Positions 1-12,360 are shown, numbered from the stretch's first letter. The stretch: DNA of 64,000 nucleotides from Chamaecrista fasciculata (GCA_003254925.1 QANZ01049188.1:415824-479823); one strand, 5' to 3'. The notes: generated from the sequence alone by a model not told the origin. Numbers and translations: made by a program.

Positions 1-95
1 AAAAAACAAGGTACTAAAATATTAACAATCCAAAAAATAAGATACGAAAGTGTCACTTTTAAAATAAAATGCCGATATGTAACTTACTAAAAAAA
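1..95. repeat. Fragment of the GGTACC/AAGTG short inverted element
   Basis: The window opens inside a copy of a repeat whose units read like 'aaggtaccaaagtg...'. The same wording occurs at 7289-7556, 15630-15994 and 26718-26812. Only one arm is present and the outer end lies outside the window. Confidence 0.5.
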
Positions 96-985
96 TTTAA
101 GCATATGCCTACACATGCAATGTGTCCTATACATTGATTATTGCAACAGCCAACAGAACAAGACCAATAGTGCAACCACGACTAAGATGGTTAACTACTT
201 TTTTTTTTTCATTTTAAAAGGTAACGACAGAATGAAAAATTATTTTATTAAGATCTTTACTGAAAATTTGTTTATTAATTTGTAATATTATAATTATTGT
301 TAATATATTTTTTATTGATTTAAATTTAAAATTAATTATTCTCATGATTAATAATAGTAAAAAAATATAAAAGAAAATTGTTTTTATGAAAATTTTAATA
401 AAATAGATTATTTAAACAAATAAAAAATTTAGATCAAATACTTATTTTGATCCTCAAAGATTAGTTTTGTTTTGATCTTAAATTATTTTTCATTTCATTC
501 TAATCCTCAAACCTTTACAATTTTATGTTGAAACGGTTCACTAAACTATTCAATTTCAATGTATTTTTATCAAATCAAACTATTTATTATTTAATTTATT
601 TTATTTCTACTTCGATTCGATTTAATTTAATTTAATTTTGTTGAATCAGTTTAGTTCTATTTGAACATTGCTAAGCATAAAAGACGCTACGGTAATTAAA
701 ACAAAAAACAAAAGAATAATAAGAACATCGGTGCTTCAATTCTTGGGTGCAAACATGAAAATGCCAAGTGAAATTGAATCAAATTTGTATACACATGACA
801 TGATGAAGAGTTTCAACTTTTCATGCCACCCCAAACGTTTGTTTTTTTTTTTTTTAATTTAAATTTGGCCCGATGACATCGAGAGAGATATATAGAAGCA
901 AATCCAACATGTGAATATGTGATGACGGAATTCCCAGCATTGTGTTTTCCAAAGCTAAACCCCATCACGACGACAACTTCAATAA
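96..985. other. AT-rich intergenic DNA and WEB-gene promoter region
   Basis: No gene is visible. The stretch is AT-rich with simple runs and a repeat-like 'ttgatcctcaaa' segment near 440-520. A possible TATA element (gagatatatag) lies near 883-893, about 70-100 bases before the CA-rich leader of the next gene. The 64-residue open frame at 668-862 has no family signature. Confidence 0.5.
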
Positions 986-1959
986 AACTTTTTTAAACAA
1001 TTAAACAACAACAACAATAACTAACGATCTTTCGTAGCAAAGTTCAACTTTTTGTCTCTTCATTAATCCTATTTTCTCCCCATTTTCCTGCCAATGTCTT
1101 ACCCAGAAATCAAAGGTAATCTCTGTTAATCTTCTCTGATACTAAAGCAAATAGAGATTTTTAACTTTTAATGATTCTGTCTAAGCATCTTGAAGTTGTG
1201 TAGCTAGTAGTAGCATTTGAGAGATTAAAGTGTAATTAATAATTACATGGAGAGGTTAATTACGGCTGGTAATTTGTTTGGTTTAGATATGTAGTTTCTT
1301 CATGATGATATTTTTGCACTCTCGCAATTATTACTCTCAAGTTTTCTCAATAATTTGATGTTTTCTGATTATTATTTGTGGGTAAAACACTTGTATGGTT
1401 CAGAAATTTCAAGCTCCAAATTCACAGTCAAGTTATTAAGAATCCTTGTACTAGTTTCAGCAGAATCTTACACCTTGTACATGAAATAAAAACATAACAT
1501 CTCGTTCATTCTCCTTGTTAGTATGATTGAGTTTCAAATTTAGTCTATTGATTAATCACTTCTATATATATTTGATTCTAGATATCCTTGGCATATCATG
1601 GGACCAGTCATAGTTAGGGACGGAGCTAGGGGGGCCAGTGGGGGCCATGTCTCCCCCAAATTTTTGCTAACATATATAAAATGTGACCATAATTAACTAA
1701 AGTGTAACTTTTAGCTTAGTGAAGATGATGTATTTGGCCCCCCAATGAGCATGGTTCGAACCTCTACTCCTACAATTCCTAATTTTAATACTTGGCCCCC
1801 CTACCGGCAATTCCTGGCTCCGACCCTGGTCATAGTAAATTTGAATTTTAACATTAAACTGTGTGATTTTGCTCTGTTACAGATAATCGCCTGGAGGTTT
1901 TAGTGTTTTGAATTTCTCTGCAGATAGCTGAAGTGGACAGATCATTCTTTAGCAAAACC
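986..1959 (+). promoter_or_regulatory. 5' leader of the WEB gene with a leader intron
   Basis: The transcript probably starts near 960-1000. A leader exon ends at 1115 (caaag|gtaatc) and resumes at 1924 after tctctgcag, 36 bases before the ATG at 1960. The intron of about 0.8 kb carries a hAT-type MITE. The splice sites are inferred from consensus only. Confidence 0.5.
1615..1828. mobile_element. hAT-type MITE with 8-bp target duplication
   Basis: The 214-bp insert is bounded by the direct repeat gtcatagt at 1607-1614 and 1829-1836. Its ends are inverted: tagggacggagc on the left, and on the right the reverse complement of cagggtcggagc. An 8-bp duplication and CAGGG-type ends are hallmarks of hAT elements. 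It encodes nothing and lies in the leader intron of the WEB gene. Confidence 0.8.
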
Positions 1960-3822
1960 ATGGGTGAGATTGATACCAAACCGATTGAACCGGTCCGAAC
2001 CGCTCTATCCTTGTTTGGTGATAAAGGTGATCAGAAGAAACATCAGCCTGCAAGGAGGAAGGTACAAGATCAATGAGGAATATGTAGAATCACTGAAAAC
2101 TTTTCTGGTTATATATATGAACGTTGTTGGTTTATCTTGATTCACTTATACCCACCTGATCTGATCTATTGATGGCTCAAATATAGTATAAAACCCTATT
2201 TTGATCCTCCAAATAAACAAAATCAAACTCAATAACTATGGAGTAATAGATTGATAATGACAATCTTTCAAGACTCAAAATAGTGTCATTTATGCATCTT
2301 TAAATGTATCTAATCAACGATCAATAGGATTTGTGTTTAGCGTAAGAGACTAGTCTCTCAATAATATGGTGAGCTAAGGTTCAAATCACCGTCAAGAGAA
2401 GTATTCAAGTTTAGTGACTGACATTATATTACTTTGAACAAGATTGCTTCTAATTGAAGATTCCTGTGAGAAATTTAAAAATAATGTATCTAATCAACAT
2501 TATTGTCATCCAAACCAAAATTTATATATATATATGATGTTGATCAGAGTTCATATGTGATACCATATCTTTTTGTCTTTACTTTTGCCTTATACTTTTT
2601 TTAACAGGATGAGTGGCAAAAAGAGCAAGAGGACTTGTCTAAGGACATAGCCAACTACAAGGTTCAATTGGAAGCCAAAAATGCTGCTCTTATGCAAGCT
2701 CTATTTAAGATGGAACAATGTCAAAAGATGACTAGTGAATTATCTGCCTTGCTGAAGAAGTCTGATCTTGAAAGAAACAAATACATGAACGAAAGCAGAG
2801 AAAGCAAAGCTCGCATCGATGAGCTCGAATCGGAGATGGAAGAGTTGGCTTTTCAGCATTTGGAGAATGTCAAAATCCGGGAGCAGCTTTCTCATGTTTT
2901 GAGTGAATTGAAGACTACACAAAGAGAACTTCTCAATAAAGAAACTGAACTTGTTGCAGCTAGAGATTCAGAATTCAATGCTTTGAAATTGGCAGAACAG
3001 ATGGAAACTGCTTTTCACATTGAAAAGGAGAAGAAGGAAGAGTTACTACAGAAAGTGAAGGAGCTCAATGAAGCAGAGAAAGAAAATTTTGCTACAGTGT
3101 CTGAGAAAGACCAGAACCTTGAGCTAGCTATGAAAGCAATATCTCAAGCTCAAGAACAAGTGGAAGATTTGAGAAATCAAGTAGAAATATTGCAAGAACT
3201 AAGTAATGAATCTGCTTGTAATGCCATAAAGAGCTCAAATCAGCTGGATCAAGCTGTTTATTGGGAGGCATTGGAAATGGAGTTGAAAAACTTAAAACAA
3301 GAGCATGACAATGCAAAGAAGGAAGTAAATGACTTGAACAATACTACTGAATTGCTTAGGGGTGAGTTACATAAGTCAAAATCAGAGATCAACAAGCTAA
3401 AGGAGAGAGATGCTAAAGCACAGGTGGAGATTGCTCTCCTGATTTCTCGGCTTAAAAGCGATGATCACTCGAATCCAGAAGGTGAAGAGGGAAATATTGA
3501 CAAATATAACAACAAGGCCAAAAAACAAGTTCAGGATTCAGAAGTAGCATTCTTGAAGAGGGAGTTGGCGGCTTCAGTAGCTAAAATTGGGGAACTAAGG
3601 GCTCGAGCTGAGCAGGCTCTAAGCCGGGCTGAGTTAGCCGAGAAAGCCAAAGCAGCACTAGAAGATAGAATAAGGAGACAAAGAAAATATAGCCAAAGAA
3701 GAAGAGGTGTTAAGAATGGACTTCAGGAAGAATCATCAATTGGACAAAATAGTCCTTCCTCATCAGATACAACCTCAAAATCATACCATCCATTAGGTAA
3801 GGTTCTGAACATGAGGTTCTGA
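1960..3822 (+). CDS. WEB-family coiled-coil protein (WEAK CHLOROPLAST MOVEMENT UNDER BLUE LIGHT family)
   Basis: Two coding exons, 1960-2061 and 2608-3822 (phase 0, aag|gtacaa and aacag|gatgag), give 438 residues. The N-terminus MGEIDTKPIEPVRTALSLFG is the conserved opening of the WEB subgroup that includes Arabidopsis At3g51220 and At5g55860. Most of the rest is charged heptad-like coiled coil rich in Glu, Lys, Leu and Gln (about residues 45-350). A basic segment RIRRQRKYSQRRR follows near residue 390, then a Ser-rich tail. Family members (WEB1, PMI2) help organise chloroplast-actin movement in the cytosol; the role of this subgroup is less clear. No membrane segment or signal peptide is seen. 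The length fits the subgroup, and the ATG is set by the conserved N-terminus. The intron holds a SINE-like relic. The family call is firm; the function is inferred. Confidence 0.9.
2325..2440 (+). mobile_element. Degenerate SINE-like sequence in the WEB intron
   Basis: The segment contains 'gtttagcgtaagagactagt' followed by a B-box-like 'ggttcaaatcacc'. A similar pair of motifs occurs at 5850-5940 (gtttagcataaaggattagt, then ggttcaaat). This suggests two old copies of one tRNA-type SINE. No clear tail or target duplication was found. Confidence 0.4.
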
Positions 3823-4276
3823 AAGTGATATTGATAGTTATGTATTCAATGAATGGAATATCACAAAACTAAGACTGAATTCAAGTGGATAGTAAACTTT
3901 TCCCCCCATCTTTCTTGATCATTTGCATATAGATTTAGCTATGCTGCAAAAACTTCTTGTATTTCTAGCAACATTATGACCATATTTCAGGTGTTTTCTA
4001 TCTAATTTTACAGTAAAAGCATATCAAGTAAATAAATTATTTTTTTTGTATGTCACTTTTTTATGAAGAAGCTGATAGCAAACTCTGAAGAAAATTTCAC
4101 ATAAATCTAGTGTGTTATATAGTAAGGCATCATTTTATGTGCATATACAATGTTTGGGACACACAAATCTACACAAATAGGCCCAATAAATGTTTGGTCT
4201 TGGGCCATATTGGTACATCACAAAGGTTCCTTTGTCCACATTGAAAGTGTTAGGCCCAAGGGATTATTAAAATTAA
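3823..4276. other. 3' UTR of the WEB gene and spacer
   Basis: Holds the 3' end of the WEB transcript and a short AT-rich spacer up to the target duplication of the next element (taaaattaa, 4268-4276). No other feature is seen. Confidence 0.5.
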
Positions 4277-5649
4277 GGCCAAAATGCAGAGACACCTCCT
4301 GAGTTTTAGGTTGGGTGCACATAATACCCCTGAGTTTTCAATTTGTGCAAATAGGACCCCTGAGTTTTCAATTACGTGCAAACAACACCCTTATGGTAAA
4401 TTTAGGCCAAATTAGTGAGGGTATAATAGTAATTTCATAAAAAATATAGGCCAAAGTCCTATTGTGGTCCCTCAAGTTTGCTCAAAGTTCCGTTTTGGTC
4501 CCTCAAGTTTCTAAAAAGTTCTATTGTTAGTCTCTTTTTAATTTCCAGCCAATTTGTCTGTTAAATAAAAGAAAAAATTTGGTTTACACTACCCAAAAAG
4601 TTTTATTTTTTTAATTAAAGTCATTTCTTTTTATAATAGGATTAAAGTGTAAGAAAAAACAAATAAACTAGTATTTGAAACAATTTTCCCCAAAAAAATA
4701 ACCCTCTTCTACTCCTTCTTCAACGCACCAATCTACTTCTTCCTTCACTGCTGCCGGCTCTGACGACGGCACCGACAACGCCGGCGGAAGTAGAAGCTCG
4801 CGGTCTTCGTCGATGGACTATCGGTTAGAATACGGTTTCACGTTACTTGATTTTCCCCCTTTTTTCTCTATCAACGAATCGCAGAAATCACAAAGGGAAC
4901 CAAAATCGCAAACCTCACGAAGGGAAACGGCGAGACGATCCCGAGCAGCAGCAGCACCGGCAGCACCGTCCTGGTTGAAATCCGGCGACCAGAGGCGGCG
5001 GCGGTGGCAGTTGTCGTCTTGGTGGATAATTTGCCGTCGGCAGCGGCGTTGTTAGAGAGAGAGAGAGAGTAGCATTTGTAATTTTGCGAGTGAGTGAGTG
5101 AGTAAGTTCACGGGTTTTGAATTTTTCTCTTCTCGACAGGGTGAGAACAATTCGTGAGAGGAGCAAACAGAAATTGAATTTCCAAATTTCCAAATTTGCG
5201 TTGAAGGAGGAGAAGAAGAGGGTTTTTTTTTTTGGTGTAAAATTGTTTCAAATACTAGCTTATTCATTTTTTCTTACCCTTTAGTCCTATTATAAAAAGA
5301 AATGACCTTAATTCAAAAAAATAAAACTTTTTGGGTAATGTCAACCAATTTTTTCTTTTATTTAACAGAAAAATTGGATGAAAATTAAAAAGAGACTAAC
5401 GGTAGAACTTTTTAGAAACTTGAGGGACCAAAACGAAACTTTGAACAAACTTGAGGGACCAAAATAGGACTTTGGCCTATATTTTTTATGACATTACTAT
5501 TATACCCTCACTAATTTGGCCTAAATTTAACATAAGGGTGTTATTTGCACATAATTGAAAACTCAAGGGTCCTATTTGCACAGATTGAAAACTCAGGGGT
5601 GTTATGTGCACTCAACCTAAAACTCAGGGGGTGTCTCTGCATTTTGGCC
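4277..5649. mobile_element. Long-TIR Mutator-like element, possibly Pack-MULE
   Basis: A 1373-bp palindrome lies between identical 9-bp direct repeats taaaattaa (4268-4276 and 5650-5658). The arms are about 410 bp each (4277 to about 4690, and about 5240 to 5649), and both ends read ggccaaaatgcagagacacc outward-in. The core (about 4700-5230) is much richer in G+C than the flanks. It has Ser/Pro/Ala-rich open frames, GGCGGCGG runs and a (GA)n tract, resembling the 5' part of an ordinary plant gene. No transposase is encoded. Long arms with a 9-bp duplication point to MULEs; the captured-gene reading is inferred. Confidence 0.8.
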
Positions 5650-6644
5650 TAAAATTAAAGAAAATTATTGATGCTGAAACTTGCTGACATTTTGTTGTGT
5701 AAAAAAATGCATGAATGATCATCGGTATTTGTGATGGTCAATTTATCTGAATATGAATGATTTTTAAATTTTTTTTTTAAATAAAATCCTTAGCTTTTAA
5801 TAAACCCCCACCCCCTAAAAAAAAGAAGAAAAAAGACAGAAATTAATAAGGATTGGGTTTAGCATAAAGGATTAGTCTCCCATAAAATGCAGGTTCAAAT
5901 TTCTATTATTAGAGACATTCACATTTAGAGGATACCTGTTGAAAACCAAAAATAAATAAATAAATAAACTGAAGACCTTGTTTATTAGGGAGGTTCAGTG
6001 GAAAATTCCTTGATCAACATAATCATGCCTTGCAAGTCAGACACACACCACTTTGATTCTTACTTTTCTTAGTCTTTGGTTCTTTTTTGACAAAGGAAAA
6101 AAAAAAACAAGATGATGTTTATGTCCTCTGGGCAGTTTTAATGGACAGCATATATACCAAATACACACAAAAATGGCTTTGTTTCATTCATATTCCAGAA
6201 GAGTGTGCTGGTCAAGTGCTCAAAATAGACTAACCCACTCATCTGGATCTTGTCTCTAAATCACCATTATGAGATCTTCATTCACTGTAAATTGTCCCAA
6301 ATTTTAAAAAAGAATAAAAGAATCCCAAGTCATCATAATGTGATTTTTTTAAGAATTAGTCAAATTTAATCACATTTGGATTTTGTATTGATTGTAGACT
6401 AAATCTCCTCTTTTAAATGATAATCTTGTTAGGATTAAAACTTTCATGATATATATGGATTAATTTGGTGTATTTAGAATTTTAATGTCAAAACCTTTCA
6501 AATAAATCAATTCCAATTTATGTAGTGTTTAACATGTGGCAAGCCTCATGTACTTGGGGCTTGGGGGGCCTCTTTGTGATTGTTGCAATGTTTGTTTCTT
6601 TGAACTTTTTGACAGCAAAGTCAGAAAGTGGCGTTAATTAAAAC

Positions 6645-6704
<60 letters not shown>

Positions 6705-7288
6705 AGTCATAATAAACTTTTTCAGCTCTATTAACTATTATCAAACACTATCGATAGAGTGTCGGAAATGCCAAATTAATTGTTATAGTCTATTTGAAAT
6801 TATTGAAATTTGAATATGACTATGAATTTTTTTTTCTAAATAAAATCATAAAAGAAGTTCCTTACCAAAAACAATAAAAGAAAATTAAGTTTATGATTTG
6901 ATCCATGATCAATTAATTAAATGTATCTATTATATATATTGATGTGACGATACATAATTAAATTAAGATGATTGGAGGATTGTGTGTGAATGAGAACAAG
7001 AAGAGAGGCCGTAAGCAGAATTTGTTTCATTTGAAATGTCAAAGTCAATCATTTAATAAAAAAGAAATATTACACGTGTGGGGATAAGTCTTTAGAGTTA
7101 TGTTCCAATCAATTAATGCATCAAATTTGAAAGATGGACTTATTAGAATGGTGCTTCTCAAAGACCAACTTTTTCAATGTTCTAATCTTGTGTGCACGTG
7201 GGTGAGCTTCGTGAGTTTTGGTTTTAGATTAGCTAGATTTATACAAGGTTATTATTTTTCTATCATTAAATATTAATACAAAAATATA
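5650..7288. other. Intergenic spacer with SINE-like relic
   Basis: No gene is seen. It holds the second SINE-like relic (5850-5940) and an (ATT)n run. The remainder is AT-rich. Confidence 0.5.
6645..6703 (+). repeat. (ATT)n microsatellite, about 20 units
   Basis: Uninterrupted att repeats. The open frame across it (6628-6813) is a poly-Ile artefact. Confidence 0.95.
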
Positions 7289-7556
7289 GGATAAATTACA
7301 CTTTAGTACTATGTTCTATGAATCGATTTTACTTTAGTACCTTGTTCTTTCACAATTTATTATCTTATTCTATTTTCTTTAAGGTATTAAACTGTTAACA
7401 ATGCAAATAATATGGTACAAAAATGTCACTTTTGAAAAACAGGGTACCAAAATATTAACGGTGCAAAGAATACGATATCAAAGTGCCACTTTTGAAATAA
7501 TAGGGTACCAAAGTGAAATTGGTCCATAGAACAAGGTACCAAAGTGTAATTTACCC
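7289..7556. mobile_element. Short palindromic MITE, GGTAAATTACACTTTRGTAC family
   Basis: A 268-bp inverted-repeat element starts ggataaattacactttagta and ends with the reverse complement of gggtaaattacactttggta. The 9 bases on each side (aaaaatata and aaatatata) differ at one position, a possible target duplication within AT-rich DNA. Family members recur at 1-95, 15630-15994 and 26718-26812. Confidence 0.65.
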
Positions 7557-8079
7557 AAATATATATATATAACAAAAAGGTTTTCAATTAATTAAAAGTA
7601 AAAACATTTACATGCAAAGAACATAATACCAAAGTATCACTTTTGAAAGAACAGAATATCAAAATAAAATTGATAAAAAAGGTTTTCAATTAATTAAAAA
7701 GTAAAAACATTTACATGCGACTATAATCGAGAAAATTAAAAAGTATATCATGACTTGATTATATCTCGATAACTATTTTATGTATGAGAAGACTTTGTCA
7801 AATTTTACTGTTAATCCACTAATTACTTAATAACAATCTGCTAACTATTTTGACAGCTACTTGAATACTTGAACTTCCCTAATTTTCTCTATGTACAGAG
7901 TTCATGGGTTGTTTATATATATCATATTCATTATCATACTTTTTATTTATGCCGCATACTTAAATTGATTTTATATCTTCGTGTTAAAATTTATTTTGTT
8001 CATTTATCTTTTAGAATGTTTAAATTGATCCCATTGATCCCATGTAGTTTTATAGTAGTTCATTTTAATATCAAATTAT

Positions 8080-8722
8080 TGAATATGATCATATTTTTCG
8101 TTTCAAACTCAATTATGATGAGTTTAGAGTTATGAGTTACTTTTGAAAAGCATTTTTCTATTTAATTGGAGAAGTCAACAAATAAAGTCAAATCGAGTCT
8201 CAAAAGTGGATCACTTGTTTCACGATCAAATAAGTGAAGTTGGTCATATCTCTCTCGTTTCATATTTGAATGTGGCGAGTTTAGAATTACGAGTTACTTT
8301 AAAAGAATCCTTTTTCTACCTAGTTGGAACTTGGAACCATCAACAAATGATGTCAAATTGAACTCGAAAGTATGTTTGGAACTAAAATGTGAAAACTTAT
8401 GAAATATTGGTCTAAAACCAATTTTCAAGCTCAATTTGATCTCATTTGTTAACGATTCCAATTGAACATAAAAAGAACTCATCAAGAGGAAATCTTGATT
8501 TTGAACTTGTCACATTCGAGCTTAAAACGAGAAAGATGTTACCAACTTCACTTGTTTGACTATAAATAATAAAATGAGCAGTTCGCTTTTAAGATTTGAT
8601 TTGACTTTGTTTAATTTGCTCATAACTCCAACGAGATAGAAAAATATTGTCAAAAGCAACTTGTAACTCATGACTCTTCACATTTGAATTGAACTTGAAA
8701 CAAGAGAAATATGATCATATTT
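8080..8722. repeat. Large degenerate palindrome
   Basis: The left arm (gaatatgatcatatttttcg, about 8081-8250) matches the reverse complement of the right arm ending near 8722 (aatatgatcatatttctctt) over roughly 170 bases. The inner wording (gagttacttttgaaaagca, caacaaataaagtcaaat) is shared with the core of the element at 16782-17608. Transposon-derived; outer ends and target duplication are not recognisable. Confidence 0.6.
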
Positions 8723-8896
8723 AATATTTTTTTATTTTATATGTAATTTTAAATATTTAGTATTATTTTTATCAAAATCTTGTATGTTCAGATTTGATGG
8801 TCTTGGTCTAAATTTGAGTAATAAAGCATTGGGGGTGTATATAAGTATAAATGTGGAGAATTATTTGATCAAAATATCTTTTACTATTTTACCTTT

Positions 8897-10007
8897 GGCC
8901 AAAGTCCTATTTTGGTCCTCCAGTTATGCTCAATGTTCCAAATTAGTCCCCCCAATTATTTTTCGTTCCATATTGGTCCCCCAGTTATGCAAAACTTGGC
9001 AAAGTTAGTCCCTCTAACAGTTTCCATCCATTTTTCTGTTAAAAAAAATGACAAAATTGATTTTTAACTCCTAAAAGTTTAAATGTTTGCATTAAGGACT
9101 TTTTTCTCTATAATAGAACCAAAATGTAAGAAAGAAAAAATAAATGGGGGTTTTAGTTTATTTCAAACAAAAAACAACAACACTTTTCTCTCTCGTCTCT
9201 CTCATTCACAAACCCAGATTTTGATCTTCAAATCCCTTCTCATCTGTTCATTTTTCCACAATAAACCCAGATCTCATTACCCAGCCACGAATGCATCTAT
9301 GATTTCTTCAACAATATCTGATTATAAAACCAGAAATTTTCACAACAAAATCTCTTCCTCTTTCGTTGATTTTGATGATTTCCGCTCGGAGCTTCGGAGC
9401 TCCAGCACGCGAGTTCCGGTGACGACGATTTCAATCAGCACCGCCGAGTTGACTCGAACGTCTGTGGAAGAACGATAGAGAAGCCTCGAACGACGATTCC
9501 GCAAAATGTCAGAAACATTTTCAATTCTTCATGTGAGTGATGATCGATTTTGAAGTTTTGATTTTATGATGATATGGGTTTTATAATCAGATATTGTTGA
9601 GGAAATTAGAGATGCATTCATGGCTGGGTAATGAGATCTGGGTTTATTGAGGAAAAATGAACAGATGAGAAGGGATTTGAAGATCAAAATTTGGGTTTGT
9701 GAATGAGAGAGACGAGAGAGAAAAGTGTTGTTGTTTTTTTGTTTGAAATAAACTAAAATCCCATTTATTTCTTCTTTCTTACATTTTGGTTCTATTATAG
9801 AGAAAAAGGTACTTAATGCAAATATTTAAACTTTTAGGAGTTAAAAATCAATTTTGTCTTTTTTTTAACAGAAAAATGGATGAAAACTGTTAGAGGGACC
9901 AACTTTGTCAAGTTTTGCATAACTGGGGGACCAATATGGAACGAAAAATAACTGTGGAACCAATTTGGAACAGAGCATAACTGGAGGACTAAAATAGGAC
10001 TTTGGCC
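8897..10007. mobile_element. Long-TIR Mutator-like element, possibly Pack-MULE
   Basis: The 1111-bp palindrome is flanked by identical 9-bp repeats tttaccttt (8888-8896 and 10008-10016). Arms of about 400 bp begin ggccaaagtcctattttggt and extend to roughly 9300 and 9600. The unpaired core (about 9305-9595) is relatively G+C-rich, with gene-like coding wording (Ser/Arg/Thr-rich frame near 9330-9478). There is no transposase. The end sequence resembles an internal segment of the element at 4277-5649. Confidence 0.8.
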
Positions 10008-10536
10008 TTTACCTTTTTTCTGTCTTTTTATTTTCTCTTTGATTTGTTAGCTAGGCTTTCAAACTGTTAGATTATATGCGGATTAATTTGTGCTTTACTT
10101 TATGCTTGAGCCCTGCGTTAGCTCGCAATTATCCTTTAACCTTTATATCATTTTTGTTTGTTACTTTAATGCATTACTCTTTTGTTTTTTTAAGTGCATT
10201 ACTCTTTTTATCTAAGAAAATAAACTACTTGTTTATTATTTCTCAAATGTGTGACTTTATATATGATATTATATACAATTTAAATTATTTTAAAATAAAA
10301 TGTGTTTCATTTATTGAAAATTCTATATTAATCTGATTTTAAATTTTGGTAATAAATTTGTAAAGTAACTATTTATTTCTCAAAATATAAATTTAACTAT
10401 TTATTTATTCTGCAAAAGTATAATGAGGTTTTCAGTGGATATGCAAAATCCCCAAAATTAGTTAATGTCGGTTAGACTAGCTAGTGCTCCATGAATGATT
10501 AAAATAATAAAGTTTTAGTGGAGATAAATCATAATA

Positions 10537-10768
10537 GGGTTAGTGTATGGTGCAAAGTTTGTTTTAGGGACATGAGATGTAATGGGTCCTGAACTAATAA
10601 GATCATGACACGTAGAAGTAATTTTTTTAACCAATGCAAATTGTGTATGGAGTCACTCACTAGTTACATACAACTAACTATTTCACGTGTTATGATGTTA
10701 TTGGCTCATAACTCATTACATCTCATACCCCTAAAACAAACTTTGCAATTTGCATCATTAACTAACTT
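10537..10768. mobile_element. MITE, GGGTTAGT...TGCAAAGTTTG family
   Basis: The left end gggttagtgtatggtgcaaa and the right end (reverse complement aagttagttaatgatgcaaa) form imperfect terminal inverted repeats. The interior has matching halves (gacatgagatgtaatggg and ctcattacatctcatacc). A related copy sits at 32202-32439 inside an ARF intron. The superfamily is not certain. Confidence 0.6.
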
Positions 10769-11164
10769 ATTATAATAATATGTTATTGGGGAATGTTATT
10801 TTGTGGGCATTGCTCCATTGCTGATTTAGATCTCAAATTCTCATTAGTTTTTCTTTTGGCCCAATCATATTCTCATTAGTTCGTGATTATTAAGAGAATA
10901 TATTGTTTTTTAATATATATATATATATAATATCTCATTAGTATCGGCTCATATGCACTTCTTATATATAAATTAAGTTTAGAAAGGTGAGAAGTGAACG
11001 CAAGACTCCACTTTAATTTTATTTCATTAGTAATTCCTTTGTAGATACTCAAAACTTTCAAATATTGGATTAAAATATAAACCAACTTAGGAAAGAACAG
11101 TTTACAGAATAATAGAATCAATAAAAACCACATCAAACACAATCTTGATCACTATAATTATAAC
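10769..11164. other. AT-rich spacer
   Basis: Contains an (AT)n run near 10913-10930; no gene or clear element is visible. Confidence 0.5.
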
Positions 11165-11690
11165 CGATAAACTAAATAGCGGTCAAGCTTACCTAGTTCA
11201 ACAGAGGGGTTACTAGAGCAATGAGCGAAGTTGAGTAAACCTACAAAAGACAGGGCCTGCGAAGAACACTCCAACGCTCAAGTTAGAATGAGATTTAGGT
11301 GAGAGCAAAGAGAGTTTAGAGTTGAGATAGTAACTAACCTTAAACTGATGGTCTTCAAAGGTATTTATAGTATAGTAGGAGATAGTGGAAACCATGAAGA
11401 GCCCTCCATGTTCAGACTCACGATCTCCAATAATGGAGAGAGTGGGAGTTCGAGAAATGCAGAGTGTGGCCATCGTGGGAGAGTTGGAGTTCGCTGGTCA
11501 GTCGGCCGCCGAGCGCGAACGACGTGGGTTTGACCAAATCAGGGGCCGTCCCCAACTACGCAGAAAGACCCATCAACCGAGTCAAGGGTCGTCCCACGAC
11601 GTACGAGGGTTGACTTGGCCAAGTTCAAAGATCAAGAAGGCGAACGTTCAAAATGTAAGGTATCAATAACTATCTCAATAATAATTAAAT
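11165..11690 (-). mobile_element. Possible solo or degenerate LTR
   Basis: This block is unusually G+C-rich for the region. Read on the minus strand it has a TATA-like box (actataaatacc near 11367-11378), followed by wording such as 'cgctcaagttag' and 'gagcgttggagtg', which resembles LTR regions of plant retrotransposons. No clear TG...CA ends, target duplication or internal domain was found, so this is tentative. Confidence 0.35.
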
Positions 11691-11840
11691 TGATTAACCG
11701 ATCATTTTATAAAATTTAGAGAATAAAAAAATACCGAGAAATGTGTCCATATTAAGTGTCTTCAAGAAACTAAAAAAAAGAATAAAAAAATATTAAAAAT
11801 AACTTTTTGTTTATTTTTTAAATTTAAGTAATTAATTTAA

Positions 11841-12360
11841 GGCTTAAGTGCAATTTTGGTCCCCTAACTTTTGCAAAGGTCTCAATTTGGTCCCCTAACT
11901 TTTTTTGTTGCAATTTTGGTCCCTTAAATTTCGCAAAGGTCTCAATTTGGTCCCCTAAATTTTTTTGTTGCAATTTTGGTCCCTTAACTTTCGTAAAGGT
12001 CTCAATTTGGTCCCCTAACTTTTGCAAAGGTCTCAATTTAGTCCCATAACTTTTTTTGTTACAATTTTGGTCCCCTAACTCTTGAAAACGTCTCACTGTT
12101 AGTCCAAAGTGCACTTCCAAGTCATGAAAACGTCTCCGCAAAGTGGTCCTCTTTTAATCCACTTCACTCATATTTATCACGTCATCAACCAACTCAGCCT
12201 TTAGATCGGCACTAACGGCAGATAATGAATGGAAAAAGTGCACTTGGAACCAACAGTGAGACGCTTTCAAAAGTTAGGGGACCAAAATTGCAACAAAAAA
12301 AGTTAGGGGACCAAATTGAGACCTTTGCGAAAGTTAGGGGACCAAAATTGCACTTAAGCC
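11841..12360. mobile_element. Mutator-like MITE with modular TIRs
   Basis: The 520-bp element is bounded by identical 9-bp repeats ttaatttaa (11832-11840 and 12361-12369). Both ends read ggcttaagtgcaattttggt. The arms are built of about 60-base modules (caattttggtcccctaactt, then gcaaaggtctcaatttggtc). The left arm has roughly three or more modules, the right about one. A sister copy is at 43719-44298. Long open frames across it are repeat artefacts. Confidence 0.85.

Noticed and set aside
1750..1762. B-box-like ggttcgaacctc suggesting a SINE or tRNA
   Set aside because: It lies inside the hAT MITE, with no A box at the right distance and no tail.
4813..5267. Small Ser/Arg/Pro-rich frames inside the palindrome
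   Set aside because: They lie in the core of a transposon, lack start context, and match no family; noted only as a possible captured fragment.
6628..6813. Poly-isoleucine open frame
   Set aside because: It is the (ATT)n microsatellite.
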